Of a stretch of 20,514 bases of DNA, positions 8,980 through 16,237 are shown piece by piece. The number at the start of each line of letters is the position of its first letter. Within the stretch, counting starts at the first letter, position 1. Origin of the DNA: Synechococcaceae bacterium WB4_1_0192 (GTDB taxonomy: Bacteria; Cyanobacteriota; Cyanobacteriia; PCC-6307; Cyanobiaceae); the NCBI GenBank assembly GCA_009926195.1, contig RFPK01000011.1:1-20514 (forward strand), in the 5' to 3' direction. Both the position numbers and the translations under genes were made by a program. The notes below the pieces were generated by a model that was not told the origin of the DNA, did not search any database, and was given only the letters and a program-made list of their open reading frames with translations.

Positions 8980-10362
8980 TCAGACAGAAGCTATTTCGCC
9001 GGCCTTCTGCTCCGCCAGCACCTGCTCCAGACCCTCCAAGTCCTTGTCGGTGATCTTGGTCTGCATCGGGCAGTGCTTGGGACCGCACATCGAGCAGAAC
9101 TCGGCCTGCTTGTAGATGTCGGCCGGCAGGGTTTCGTCGTGATACTCGCGGGCGCGCTCGGGATCGAGGCTGAGATCGAACTGCTTGTTCCAGTCGAAGG
9201 CGTAGCGGGCGCGGCTCAGCTCATCGTCGCGGTCGCGGGCGCCGGGGCGGTGGCGAGCGATATCGGCGGCATGGGCGGCGATCTTGTAAGCGATCAGGCC
9301 GTTGCGCACATCTTCGGGGTTGGGCAGGCCCAGGTGCTCCTTGGGGGTCACGTAGCAGAGCATCGCCGTGCCATACCAGCCGGCCATCGCCGCACCGATG
9401 GCGCTGGTGATGTGGTCGTAGCCGGGGGCGATGTCGGTGACGAGCGGACCGAGCACATAGAAGGGCGCTTCGGAGCACTCCTCCATCTGCTTGCGCACGT
9501 TGAACTCGATCTGGTCCATCGGCACATGGCCCGGACCCTCCACCATCACCTGCACGTCGTGCTTCCAGGCGCGGCGGGTGAGTTCACCGAGGGTCTTCAG
9601 TTCGGCCAGCTGCGCCTCATCGGAGGCGTCGTGCAGGCAACCGGGCCGCAGCGAATCGCCCAGGGAGAAGGTGCAGTCGTAGCGCTTGAAGATCTCGCAG
9701 ATGTCGTCGAAGCGGGTGTAGAGCGGATTCTGCTTGTGGTGATACAGCATCCACTGGGCCAGGATGCCGCCGCCACGGCTCACGATCCCGGTCAGGCGCC
9801 CCTTCACCTTGGGCAGGTGCTCGATCAGCAGACCGGCGTGGATCGTCTGGTAATCGACGCCCTGCTGGCAGTGCTTCTCGATGATGTGCAGGAAGTCGTC
9901 TTCCGAGAGCTTCTCGATCGAGCCGTGCACGCTCTCGAGGGCCTGATACACCGGCACCGTGCCGATCGGCACCGGCGAGGCGTTGATGATCGCCGTGCGC
10001 ACCTCATCGAGGTTGACGCCGCCGGTGGAGAGGTCCATCACCGTATCGGCGCCATACTTCACCGCCAGCTCGAGCTTCTTCAGCTCCTCGTTCACATCGC
10101 TGGCATTGGGCGAAGCGCCGATGTTGGCGTTCACCTTGCACTTGCTGGCGATGCCGATCGCCATCGGCTCCAGGTTGGCGTGGTTGATGTTGGCGGGGAT
10201 CACCATCCGGCCACGTGCCACCTCCTCCATCACCAGCGACTCGGGCAGGTTCTCTCGCTTCGCCACATGGGCCATCTCTTCGGTCACAACGCCCTGGCGG
10301 GCGTAGTGCATCTGGCTCACATTGGCCTGACCTTTGCGCGTCTCGATCCAGGCGCTGCGCAT
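8980..10362 (-). CDS. thiC: Phosphomethylpyrimidine synthase ThiC
   Basis: A radical-SAM-type enzyme that rearranges aminoimidazole ribotide into the hydroxymethylpyrimidine phosphate half of thiamine. At 460 residues it is complete and of the shorter cyanobacterial length. The C-terminal cluster motif CSMCGPKHC gives Cys423, Cys426 and Cys431. Family-typical blocks include GRMVIPANINH, ADTVMDLSTGG, SRGGGILAQWML, SLGDSLRPGC, EGPGHVPMDQIE and VTDIAPGYDHITSAIG. The start at 10362 is secure because an in-frame TAA lies three codons upstream. No good Shine-Dalgarno sequence is visible. It is preceded by a TPP riboswitch and followed by a strong terminator, so it is regulated on its own by thiamine pyrophosphate. 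Confidence 0.97.
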   Translation of the reverse strand: MRSAWIETRKGQANVSQMHYARQGVVTEEMAHVAKRENLPESLVMEEVARGRMVIPANINHANLEPMAIGIASKCKVNANIGASPNASDVNEELKKLELAVKYGADTVMDLSTGGVNLDEVRTAIINASPVPIGTVPVYQALESVHGSIEKLSEDDFLHIIEKHCQQGVDYQTIHAGLLIEHLPKVKGRLTGIVSRGGGILAQWMLYHHKQNPLYTRFDDICEIFKRYDCTFSLGDSLRPGCLHDASDEAQLAELKTLGELTRRAWKHDVQVMVEGPGHVPMDQIEFNVRKQMEECSEAPFYVLGPLVTDIAPGYDHITSAIGAAMAGWYGTAMLCYVTPKEHLGLPNPEDVRNGLIAYKIAAHAADIARHRPGARDRDDELSRARYAFDWNKQFDLSLDPERAREYHDETLPADIYKQAEFCSMCGPKHCPMQTKITDKDLEGLEQVLAEQKAGEIASV

Positions 10363-10394
10363 GATGGGTTAAGGCGAAGAACGGATACGGGTGG

Positions 10395-10434
10395 AACCGG
10401 CGGCATCGTCAGGCCGCGCTGGGGGGGTCCGGTT
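10395..10434 (-). promoter_or_regulatory. Possible expression-platform hairpin in the thiC leader
   Basis: Between the TPP aptamer and the thiC start, aaccg (+ strand 10395-10399) pairs with cggtt (10430-10434), and gcggc (10400-10404) pairs with gccgc (10413-10417). No T-run follows, so if it takes part in switching it more likely affects translation or RNA access than termination. The role is inferred from position only. Confidence 0.35.
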
Positions 10435-10468
10435 GCCGAGATCGCGTTCAGGCCCGGGAGGGTCTGGC

Positions 10469-10567
10469 TCACTTCCCTGCGCCGGCATGACCCGGATCAG
10501 GTGCGGAGGGTGTGATCTCAGCCCGGCGCTCAACGGCAGATGAAGCCGAAGGCGGGGCACCCCTAGT
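10469..10567 (-). promoter_or_regulatory. TPP (THI-element) riboswitch controlling thiC
   Basis: On the minus strand the leader carries the conserved THI-box blocks in order: ctaggggtgcc, then gctgagatcacaccc, then acctgatccgggtcatgccg, then gcgcagggaagtgag. The first, the CTGAGA and the ACCTGATCxGGxTxATGCCxGCGxAGGGAA blocks are the diagnostic parts of the thiamine pyrophosphate aptamer. It ends about 106 nt before the thiC ATG. Its 5' edge is only about 13 nt after the stop of the upstream HEAT-repeat gene, so the thiC promoter must lie inside that gene's 3' end unless the two are co-transcribed. Confidence 0.93.
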
Positions 10568-10580
10568 GACAGACCCCAGA

Positions 10581-11171
10581 TTAGCCCTGCAGCCCGTTCA
10601 GGGCCGCGGCCACCACCCGGTGGTCGGGGTCGTGCTGGAGCGGCGCCAGCAGGGCTCGCGCCTGGGCCGCCACCTCGGGATCGGCCGCACCCTCGCGCAC
10701 CAGCCGTCCCAGCACCTCGCTGCCGCCCACACGCACCGTGCCATCACCATCGGCCAGGGCCAGCCGCGCCAGCTGCAGCAGATCGGCGGCCGCCATGGCC
10801 GGATGCTCGGCCACGGCGGAGAGCACGCTGCAGCGCAGCAGCCACTGGTCGTCGCGCACGAAGGCCTCCAGCAGCAGCGGCCAGGCCCGCTCCAGGCTGT
10901 GGCTCACCAGAGCATTGGCGGCCTCGGCGCGTACCGCCACCTCCGGATCCTGCTGAAGGGCCTGCACCAGCGGATCCCAGCCCGCAGCCGTGGGCTTATG
11001 GCCCAGACCGGAGCAGCTCAGCTGGCGCAGCAGCATGTCGTTCTGGCGCAGGCCGAGCAGCAGCAGCGGCTCCGCCTGTTCGGCCGGCACGTCCACCAGG
11101 CTGGCCAGGGCCGGCCGCGAGCGGCCGGGGTTATCGGAGGCGATCGCCTCGCGCAGGTCTTCGAAATCCAT
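10581..11171 (-). CDS. HEAT-repeat protein (CpcE/NblB-like superfamily)
   Basis: A 196-residue protein made almost entirely of paired amphipathic helices. Successive units include PLLLLGLRQNDMLLRQLSCSGL, DPEVAVRAEAANALVSHS, DDQWLLRCSVLSAVAEHP, DGTVRVGGSEVLGRLVREG and DPDHRVVAAALNGLQG, with the usual Asp-x-x-Val-Arg turn. In cyanobacteria such proteins are often phycobilin lyase subunits (CpcE/CpcF) or NblB-type phycobilisome proteins, but the fold alone does not settle the role. No signal peptide is present, so it is cytoplasmic. It lies upstream of thiC on the same strand with no terminator between, and is divergent from the toxin-antitoxin pair. Confidence 0.8.
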   Translation of the reverse strand: MDFEDLREAIASDNPGRSRPALASLVDVPAEQAEPLLLLGLRQNDMLLRQLSCSGLGHKPTAAGWDPLVQALQQDPEVAVRAEAANALVSHSLERAWPLLLEAFVRDDQWLLRCSVLSAVAEHPAMAAADLLQLARLALADGDGTVRVGGSEVLGRLVREGAADPEVAAQARALLAPLQHDPDHRVVAAALNGLQG

Positions 11172-11207
11172 GGAGCCACTATCGGCTGCTGCGCACTGGC
11201 GGAGCCG

Positions 11208-11239
11208 CTGACTAACCTGACTAGGCTGTTGGAAACAGC
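11208..11239 (+). promoter_or_regulatory. Putative operator/promoter region of the toxin-antitoxin pair
   Basis: Just upstream of the antitoxin ATG (11249) lie a perfect inverted repeat, gctgtt-gga-aacagc (11225-11239), and a direct repeat ctgacta/ctgacta at 11208 and 11217. Antitoxins of the Phd type commonly bind such palindromes to repress their own operon. Assignment as an operator is by position and symmetry only. Confidence 0.5.
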
Positions 11240-11248
11240 AGCATCACG

Positions 11249-11497
11249 ATGCGACAGGCCAACATCTACGAGGCCAAGGCCCGCCTCTCCGAACTGGTGC
11301 AGGCGGCACTGGATGGTGAGGACGTGTGGATCGCCAGAGCCGGTAAACCGCTGGTCAGACTGGTGCCGGGCCAACCGCAAACCCAGTTGCGAGGCCGGGG
11401 CAGCCTGAGCTTGGATCGCGAGACCCTTGATGCCGCGTTCTCAGCGGAGGTGGAGCGCGAGGTGGCAGCCCTGTTCGACCCAGCAGCCCAGCCATGA
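11249..11497 (+). CDS. Phd/YefM-family antitoxin
   Basis: An 82-residue protein whose N-terminus (RQANIYEAKARLSELVQAALDGEDVWIARAGKPLVRLVP) has the Phd/YefM arrangement: a short strand, a helix with AKARLSELV, then a second helix and the strand pattern I-A-R-x-G-K-P-x-V-x-L. The C-terminal half, rich in charged residues, would bind and neutralise the toxin. The stop overlaps the toxin start by 4 nt (ATGA), the normal translational coupling. It is predicted to bind its own promoter, where a palindrome lies 10 nt upstream. Confidence 0.88.
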   Translation: MRQANIYEAKARLSELVQAALDGEDVWIARAGKPLVRLVPGQPQTQLRGRGSLSLDRETLDAAFSAEVEREVAALFDPAAQP

Positions 11498-11880
11498 GCA
11501 GGCCAGCGTCCTACTTGCTGGACACCCACGTGGCTCTGTGGTGGTTCAACGCTGACCCACGCATCAGCCCCGAACGCGAGCAGACGCTTGGCCAGAGCCG
11601 CTGCCTGATCAGCGCTGCCACGATCTGGGAGGTCGCGATCAAGCACCGCCTCGGCAAATTGCCCGTGGCGCCCCAGACCCTGCTGCGGTGCGCCATGGAA
11701 GCCGGCTTCGAGCTGCTGGACATCCACCCCAGGCACGCAGCAGCCACAGCCGAGCTGGAACCGCTGCACCACGATCCGTTCGATCGCTTGCTGCTGGCGC
11801 AGGCACGCCACGACAGACACCAACTGATCACGGCCGATGCCGCACTACTGGCTTATGGGCGTGGAGTGGAAAGGCTCTGA
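11494..11880 (+). CDS. PIN-domain toxin, VapC-like ribonuclease
   Basis: A 128-residue PIN-domain protein. The acidic active-site residues are in place: Asp10 in LLDTHVALWW, Glu46 in AATIWEVAIK, Asp97 in HDPFDRLLLAQA and Asp115 in ITADAAL. Related VapC toxins cleave RNA with magnesium, often tRNA or rRNA, and are held inactive by the partner antitoxin. The LDTHVALWW start and SAATIWEVAIK block are typical of the subgroup paired with Phd-type antitoxins. The module sits between two minus-strand housekeeping blocks, so it may have been gained, but its composition matches the surroundings. Confidence 0.9.
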   Translation: MSRPASYLLDTHVALWWFNADPRISPEREQTLGQSRCLISAATIWEVAIKHRLGKLPVAPQTLLRCAMEAGFELLDIHPRHAAATAELEPLHHDPFDRLLLAQARHDRHQLITADAALLAYGRGVERL

Positions 11881-11910
11881 GATCACACGCTGATCACTGA
11901 TCCCGATCAC
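11881..11910. repeat. Three gatcac copies at the toxin gene end
   Basis: The hexamer gatcac occurs at 11881, 11892 and 11905, starting directly behind the toxin stop and running into the 3' end of the neighbouring minus-strand gene. The copies could be a trace of the site where the toxin-antitoxin pair entered, or chance. Confidence 0.35.
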
Positions 11911-12097
11911 GCAGCGCCAGCAGCAGGGCGCGGCGGCGCCGGCGCCAGCTCCAGGCGCTCTGCAGCAGCAGCGCCACGCCGATCAGCAGGGCCGGCACCG
12001 CCTGGAGGCGGTCGGAGCCATGGCGCAGCAGCACCCCCTGCAGGCCGAGCAGGATCAGCAGCGGCGAGGCCAGGGCCGGCAGATCACGGCGGCGCAT
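11894..12097 (-). CDS. Small two-span membrane protein, unknown function
   Basis: A 67-residue protein with two hydrophobic segments (LASPLLILLGLQGVLL and VPALLIGVALLLQSAW) separated by a short polar turn, then a strongly basic stretch SWRRRRRALLLALRDRD. The Arg-rich part right behind the second span predicts that the C-terminus is cytoplasmic. The start overlaps the amidohydrolase stop (ATGA, 12095-12099), so it is the last gene of the ruvB operon. I do not recognise the family. Confidence 0.65.
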   Translation of the reverse strand: MRRRDLPALASPLLILLGLQGVLLRHGSDRLQAVPALLIGVALLLQSAWSWRRRRRALLLALRDRDQ

Positions 12098-13170
12098 CAG
12101 GCCCGCTGCTCCAACCAGCGCAACAGGCTGGTGGCCAGCACCTCAATGCCCACGGCCAGGCAGCCCTCATCGGGGTTGAACGCGCAGTTGTGCAGGGGTG
12201 GGCAGCCCTCGGGCCCCGCGACACCCAGCCGGAACATCACGGCGGGCGTGTCGCGCTGCAGCTCAGCAAAATCCTCCGCACCGAGCGAGGGCTGCTCCAG
12301 CCAGCGCACCCGCTCGCGGCCCAGCACCTGCGTGGCCACGTCCGCCACCAGCTCCGTGAGCGCGGGATCGTTGTGCACCGGCGGCGCGATGCAGCGGTAG
12401 CGCACCCGCGCCTCACCGCCGTGGCCGACGCACAGGGCCTGCACCGTGTCCTCGATCCAACCGGGCAGCTGGGCGTGCAGCTCCAGATCGAGGCAGCGCA
12501 CGGTGCCGAGCAGGCGCACATGGTCGGCGATCACATTGAACGCCTGTCCCCCCTCGATCCGCCCGAAGCTCACCACCACGGGGTGCAGGGCATCCAGCCG
12601 GCGGCTGATCGCCTCCTGCAGCCCGCTGACCACCCGCGCCGCGATCCAGATCGCATCGGTGCTCTGGTGCGGCCGCGCCCCATGGCCGCCCTCACCCAGC
12701 ACCTCCACCTCCAGCTCACCGGCCGCGGCCGTGAGGCTGCCGCTGCGCACGCCGATCGTGCCCACCGGCAGGCTCGGGAACACATGCACCCCGAACAGGG
12801 CGTCCACGCCCTCCATCGCCCCGTCGGCGAGCATCCAGGCCGCCCCCTGGGCGGTTTCCTCCGCCGGCTGGAACAGCAACCGCACCCGCCCCGACAAACG
12901 CGACGCCAGCGGTGCCAGCAATCGCGCCACCCCCAGTCCCACGGTGGTGTGGATGTCGTGGCCGCAGGCGTGCATCACCCCCTGATGGAGGGAGGCATAG
13001 GGCAGGCCGCTGCGCTCCTCCACCGGCAGCGCATCCATATCCACCCGCAGCGCCGCCAGCGGTGTGGGCGCACCATCACCAGTGCAGTCGGGCCCCAGCT
13101 CCGCCAGCACACCGGTGCGGCCCACCGCCTCACGCACGCGCCAGCCCAGCTCGCGCAGTTCACCGGCCAC
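12097..13170 (-). CDS. M20D-family amidohydrolase (hippurate / IAA-amino-acid hydrolase type), 5' end fused to TPR gene
   Basis: A zinc or manganese peptidase-fold enzyme that hydrolyses N-acyl amino acids. Metal-site blocks are present: HACGHDIHTT (Cys69, His71, counted from the GTG at 13170), PAEETAQGAAWML, EGGHGARPHQSTDAI and near the end PPLHNCAFNPDEGCL. The similarity extends upstream of the GTG: codons to about base 13262 give LQEALPELIALRRHLHAHPELSGHEQQTAALV, the normal N-terminus of this family. No ATG precedes it, because the frame runs into the truncated TPR gene. The true start and first few residues are therefore missing, and translation from GTG 13170 would lose a conserved helix with HPELSG. 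It overlaps the small membrane protein by 4 nt. Confidence 0.85.
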   Translation of the reverse strand: MAGELRELGWRVREAVGRTGVLAELGPDCTGDGAPTPLAALRVDMDALPVEERSGLPYASLHQGVMHACGHDIHTTVGLGVARLLAPLASRLSGRVRLLFQPAEETAQGAAWMLADGAMEGVDALFGVHVFPSLPVGTIGVRSGSLTAAAGELEVEVLGEGGHGARPHQSTDAIWIAARVVSGLQEAISRRLDALHPVVVSFGRIEGGQAFNVIADHVRLLGTVRCLDLELHAQLPGWIEDTVQALCVGHGGEARVRYRCIAPPVHNDPALTELVADVATQVLGRERVRWLEQPSLGAEDFAELQRDTPAVMFRLGVAGPEGCPPLHNCAFNPDEGCLAVGIEVLATSLLRWLEQRA

Positions 13171-13238
13171 CAGCGCCGCCGTCTGCTGTTCGTGACCGCT
13201 CAGCTCCGGATGGGCATGCAGATGGCGGCGCAGGGCGA

Positions 13239-13880
13239 TCAGCTCCGGCAGCGCCTCCTGCAGGCCGGCTCCAGCTGGCCCAGCTGAAAGGCGGCCAGGG
13301 CGGCACTGGAGCGGGCCATGGCGAAGCCGGGACGCGCATCGGCCGCCGCCTGGAAGCTGTCACGGGCGGCGGACCAATCACCGCGGGAGCCCTGCACATT
13401 GCCAAGGTTGTAGAGGGCCGAGGCATCGGCCGGCCGGCCGGCGTCGGCATCGCGCGCGAGGATCCAGCGGTAGTCGGCCTCGGCCGCATCCCAGCGCCCG
13501 AGCGCCTCCTCGGCCGTACCGCGGTTGAGGTGCGGATCGGGACTGAGCGGATCCAGCTGCATCGCCCGGGTCTGATCGGCGATCGCCGCCTCGGCCGAGC
13601 CGAGGGCCAGCTGCACGTTGCCGCGATTGCTCCAGGCGGCTGCATCCTCAGGCGCCAGCTCCAGCACCCGGTTCCACAGCGGCAGAGCCGCCGAGAAATC
13701 ACCGGCCCGGCTGGCGCTGAGGGCGCGCGCGAACAGCTCGGGCAGGGGTGGCTCGGGCGCCGTCGTTACAGCGCCGGGGGAAGCCGCCGGGCTGGCCAGG
13801 GCCACGGGCGTGGGCACCACCACCAGCACCAGCGCCAGCAACGGGCCGAACAGCGCAGCGAGAAGGACGCGGAGGCTCAT
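13239..13880 (-). CDS. Exported TPR-repeat protein, C-terminus lost at junction
   Basis: A 213-residue ORF. An N-terminal signal sequence (LLAALFGPLLALVLVVVPTPVALA, likely cleaved after ALA) indicates export to the periplasm or thylakoid lumen. Tetratricopeptide repeats follow, for example FSAALPLWNRVLELAPEDAAAWSNRGNVQLALGSAEAAIADQTRAMQLDPLS split over two units, then PHLNRGTAEEALGRWDAAEADY, ALYNLGNVQGSRGDWSAARDSFQAAADARPG and MARSSAALAAFQLGQLE. The repeat breaks off after QLGQLEPA at about base 13265, and the last residues (CRRRCRS) are an out-of-frame reading of the amidohydrolase start. More repeats would be expected. The start overlaps the ruvB stop (ATGA), so it belongs to the ruvB operon. 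Confidence 0.8.
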   Translation of the reverse strand: MSLRVLLAALFGPLLALVLVVVPTPVALASPAASPGAVTTAPEPPLPELFARALSASRAGDFSAALPLWNRVLELAPEDAAAWSNRGNVQLALGSAEAAIADQTRAMQLDPLSPDPHLNRGTAEEALGRWDAAEADYRWILARDADAGRPADASALYNLGNVQGSRGDWSAARDSFQAAADARPGFAMARSSAALAAFQLGQLEPACRRRCRS

Positions 13881-14998
13881 GCCAGCACCTGCCCCTGGAG
13901 ATGCGCCAACCCCGCCGGCGTGATCACCCGGCCACGGGGAGTGCGCTGCAGCAGGCCCTGCTGCAGCAGGAACGGCTCCACCACCGCCTCCAGGGTGGCG
14001 GGATCCTCCCCCAGCCCGGCGGCCAGGGTGTCGAGGCCCACCGGGCCTCCGCCATAGCCCTCCTGCAGCAGCTGCAGCAGGCGGCGGTCACTGGCATCGA
14101 GGCCCCGTTGATCGACGCGATGCAGGCTCAGGGCCTGATGCACCAGCGCGGCGCTGATACGGCCGTGGCCGCCCACCACCGCCACATCGCGTACGCGCCG
14201 CAGCAGACGGTTGGCGATCCGCGGCGTGCCACGGCAGCGACGGGCCACCTCCAGGGCCGCAGCCGGCTCCAGGTCGATCTGGAGCAGTCCCGCCGCCCGC
14301 TGCACGATCGCCTGCAGATCCTCCAGCCCGTAGAACTCCAGCCGCTGAATCAGACCGAAGCGATCCCGCAGCGGCGAACTGAGCGCGCCGGCACGGGTGG
14401 TGGCACCCACCAGCGTGAACGGCGCCACCGGCAGGCTGCGGGTGCGGGCCGTGGTGCCCTTGCCCACCGTGAGATCGAGACGGAAGTCCTCCATCGCCGG
14501 GTAGAGAATCTCCTCGGCCACCCGGTTCAAGCGGTGGATCTCATCGATGAACAGCAGCTCGCGCGGCTGCAGGTTCACCAGCAGACCCACGATGTCGCGG
14601 GGGCGCTCCAGAGCCGGGGCGCTGGTGATGCGGCAGCGCACCCCCAGCTCCTCCGCCAGCACCAGCGCCATGGTGGTCTTGCCCAGGCCAGGCGGGCCGT
14701 AGAGCAGCACGTGATCGAGCGCCTCCTCGCGGGCGCGGGTGGCCTCCACGGCAATGCCCAGCACCTGCTTGAGCTCCCCCTGACCGATGTAGTCGGCCAG
14801 GCGGCGTGGCCGCAGGGAGTCCTCGCGGCAGAAGGGTGTGATCGCATCCGGGCCAGCGCCGACTCCGTCGTGCTCGGGGCTGGCGAGGGCATCCACCAAC
14901 CGGGGCGCCGCTGGCGTGTGGCCTGACGTGGTGGCGCGGCCGGTACCCGTGCCACGGGAAGGCCCCGTGTTGCCGGATCCGGAGGAAACGATCGCCAT
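13877..14998 (-). CDS. ruvB: Holliday junction branch migration ATPase RuvB
   Basis: The AAA+ motor that, with RuvA and RuvC, drives branch migration of Holliday junctions during recombination. The 373-residue protein has an N-terminal low-complexity extension of about 55 residues, as often seen in cyanobacteria. Then come LRPRRLADYIGQ, Walker A GPPGLGKT (101-108), Walker B LLFIDEIHR, the sensor GATTRAG (198-204) and LRDRFGLIQRLEFY. The C-terminal winged helix includes GGGPVGLDTLAAGLGED and LLQQGLLQRTPRGRVIT. It is complete. It is divergent from smpB and heads the minus-strand run of TPR, amidohydrolase and membrane protein. Confidence 0.97.
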   Translation of the reverse strand: MAIVSSGSGNTGPSRGTGTGRATTSGHTPAAPRLVDALASPEHDGVGAGPDAITPFCREDSLRPRRLADYIGQGELKQVLGIAVEATRAREEALDHVLLYGPPGLGKTTMALVLAEELGVRCRITSAPALERPRDIVGLLVNLQPRELLFIDEIHRLNRVAEEILYPAMEDFRLDLTVGKGTTARTRSLPVAPFTLVGATTRAGALSSPLRDRFGLIQRLEFYGLEDLQAIVQRAAGLLQIDLEPAAALEVARRCRGTPRIANRLLRRVRDVAVVGGHGRISAALVHQALSLHRVDQRGLDASDRRLLQLLQEGYGGGPVGLDTLAAGLGEDPATLEAVVEPFLLQQGLLQRTPRGRVITPAGLAHLQGQVLA

Positions 14999-15082
14999 CG
15001 CCCGAGGGTACCGGGGTCGGCGGGCGGCCGGGAGATCCCTAGGGTCGGTGCGTTGGATCGATCAGCGGGGCGCAAGGCGACG

Positions 15083-15580
15083 ATGGCGAAGGGCGGAGGC
15101 AAGAAGAGCGCCAAGGCCCTGCGGGATGCCGCCAACAAGCTGCTCGCGGATAATCGCTTCGCGCGACACCAGTACGAGATTCTCGAAACCGTGGAATGCG
15201 GGATCGAACTGCTCGGCACCGAGGTGAAATCGATCCGGGCCGGTCAGGTGAATCTGCGTGATGGGTTCTGCCTGATCCGCAATGGCCAGCTGCAGCTGCA
15301 CAACGTGCACATCTCACCCCACAGCCATGCCGGCGCCTATTTCAACCACGACCCGCTGCGGGTGCGACGGCTGCTGGCCCATCGCCGCGAGATCGACAAG
15401 CTGCGGGTGGCGCTGGATCAGAAGGGCCTCACCCTGATCCCGCTCAACCTGCATCTGAAGGGATCCTGGATCAAGGCCACGATCGGTCTCGGCAAAGGCC
15501 GCAAGCTGCATGACAAGCGCCAGGAAGAGCGGCGCAAGCAGGACATCAAGGACGCCAAGGCCGCGATCGCCCGCCTCTGA
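15083..15580 (+). CDS. smpB: SsrA-binding protein SmpB (trans-translation)
   Basis: Binds tmRNA and delivers it to stalled ribosomes. The start at 15083 (MAKGGGKKSAKAL) was chosen because cyanobacterial SmpB begins with MAKGGGKK-like residues and the bases just before it (aaggcgacg) can serve as a weak Shine-Dalgarno. An alternative TTG at 15053 would add ten residues with no family support. The 165-residue protein shows ARHQYEILETVECGIELLGTEVKSIRAGQVNLRDGFCLI, then PLNLHLKGSWIKATIGLGKGRKLHDKR and a basic tail, all family hallmarks. The tmRNA gene itself was not seen here. It is divergent from ruvB. Confidence 0.96.
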   Translation: MAKGGGKKSAKALRDAANKLLADNRFARHQYEILETVECGIELLGTEVKSIRAGQVNLRDGFCLIRNGQLQLHNVHISPHSHAGAYFNHDPLRVRRLLAHRREIDKLRVALDQKGLTLIPLNLHLKGSWIKATIGLGKGRKLHDKRQEERRKQDIKDAKAAIARL

Positions 15581-15596
15581 GACCTGGCAGACGACC

Positions 15597-15821
15597 TCAG
15601 GCGCGCGGCTTGATCAGCTGCAGGACCTGGGGACCGACACTGCCGGCGCGGCGCTCGCAGTCGAGTCCCTTGAGGATTTCGCGGGCAGCGGTTTCGACAT
15701 CACCGGCCAGCGCATCGATCTGGCCCGGCCGGAGCCCCAGCGTGCCGACCTGCAGCGGCAGGTCAGCACGCGGCGGCTGTGAACGGTGAACACCGACCAT
15801 TGTCTGAGCGATCGGTTGCAT
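15597..15821 (-). CDS. Small hypothetical protein convergent with smpB
   Basis: A 74-residue ORF (ATG 15821; a second ATG at 15800 gives 67 residues) ending 16 nt from the smpB stop on the opposite strand. The central part, DLPLQVGTLGLRPGQIDALAGDVETAAREIL, has the balance of hydrophobic and charged residues expected of a folded protein, followed by a basic tail ending IKPRA. I do not recognise it. The region is otherwise unexplained, so this may be a real small gene or the end of a larger, damaged one. Confidence 0.42.
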   Translation of the reverse strand: MQPIAQTMVGVHRSQPPRADLPLQVGTLGLRPGQIDALAGDVETAAREILKGLDCERRAGSVGPQVLQLIKPRA

Positions 15822-15971
15822 GTGTTGAACGCTGGCGGTTAACGCTGGGTTGGAAGACCGAAGACTGCAACGGCAACAACCACGTCAATCGTAGACGCTG
15901 CCCTCGGAAGGGATTCACCTGTGACAGGATCCACACGAGCCGCTGCAGTGCCGCGTCATGCAGGCAACAGC

Positions 15972-16199
15972 TCAGGTGCCGGGTTCCTCGCGATTGCCAC
16001 CGAGCTCCGCGATCTGCTGCCGGAGATGGTCAACGCGCTGCGCATCACCACGTGTGATGGCGACCGCCAGCGCGAACTCCAGCTTTTCAAGCTGGTGACC
16101 ACTTTCGCTGTAGGCGCGGGACCGACCGCAACCCACGGGATCTCGCTGGGCGCGGGGATGAACGGAGGCAGCGGGGCGATGGCTGTTGGAGTAGGCCAT
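15972..16199 (-). CDS. Small conserved-looking cytoplasmic protein
   Basis: A 75-residue protein starting MAYSNSHRPA. The start at 16199 has a purine-rich stretch (gggaagaaagcg) upstream that can serve as ribosome-binding site, so it is preferred over the longer frame from 16241. A predicted helix HQLEKLEFALAVAITRGD and a second DHLRQQIAELGGN fill the C-terminal half, and the N-terminus is rich in Ser, Arg and Pro. The helix pair looks like a short coiled-coil protein of picocyanobacterial type. I cannot name a function. It lies 38 nt downstream of the coiled-coil gene on the same strand, probably in one transcript. Confidence 0.6.
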   Translation of the reverse strand: MAYSNSHRPAASVHPRAQRDPVGCGRSRAYSESGHQLEKLEFALAVAITRGDAQRVDHLRQQIAELGGNREEPGT

Positions 16200-16237
16200 G
16201 GTTCGCTTTCTTCCCATTGTGGCACCGCCACCCAGGG

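Noticed and set aside
8854..10515. 553-codon plus-strand open frame opposite thiC and its leader
   Set aside because: Overlaps a clear ThiC and riboswitch; no family resemblance.
13252..13270. Shared ctgcag at two of the junctions (about 1387 and 13258) as a recombination or cloning site
   Set aside because: The hexamer is common in this GC-rich coding DNA and is absent from the glmS and psaC junctions, so it is not a shared breakpoint signal.
12190..13287. 365-codon plus-strand open frame opposite the amidohydrolase
   Set aside because: Shadow of the M20 gene; composition His/Gln/Arg-rich without domain.
15083..15971. Possible tmRNA gene near smpB
   Set aside because: No tRNA-like ends or ANDENIVPFA-type tag frame could be found around smpB.
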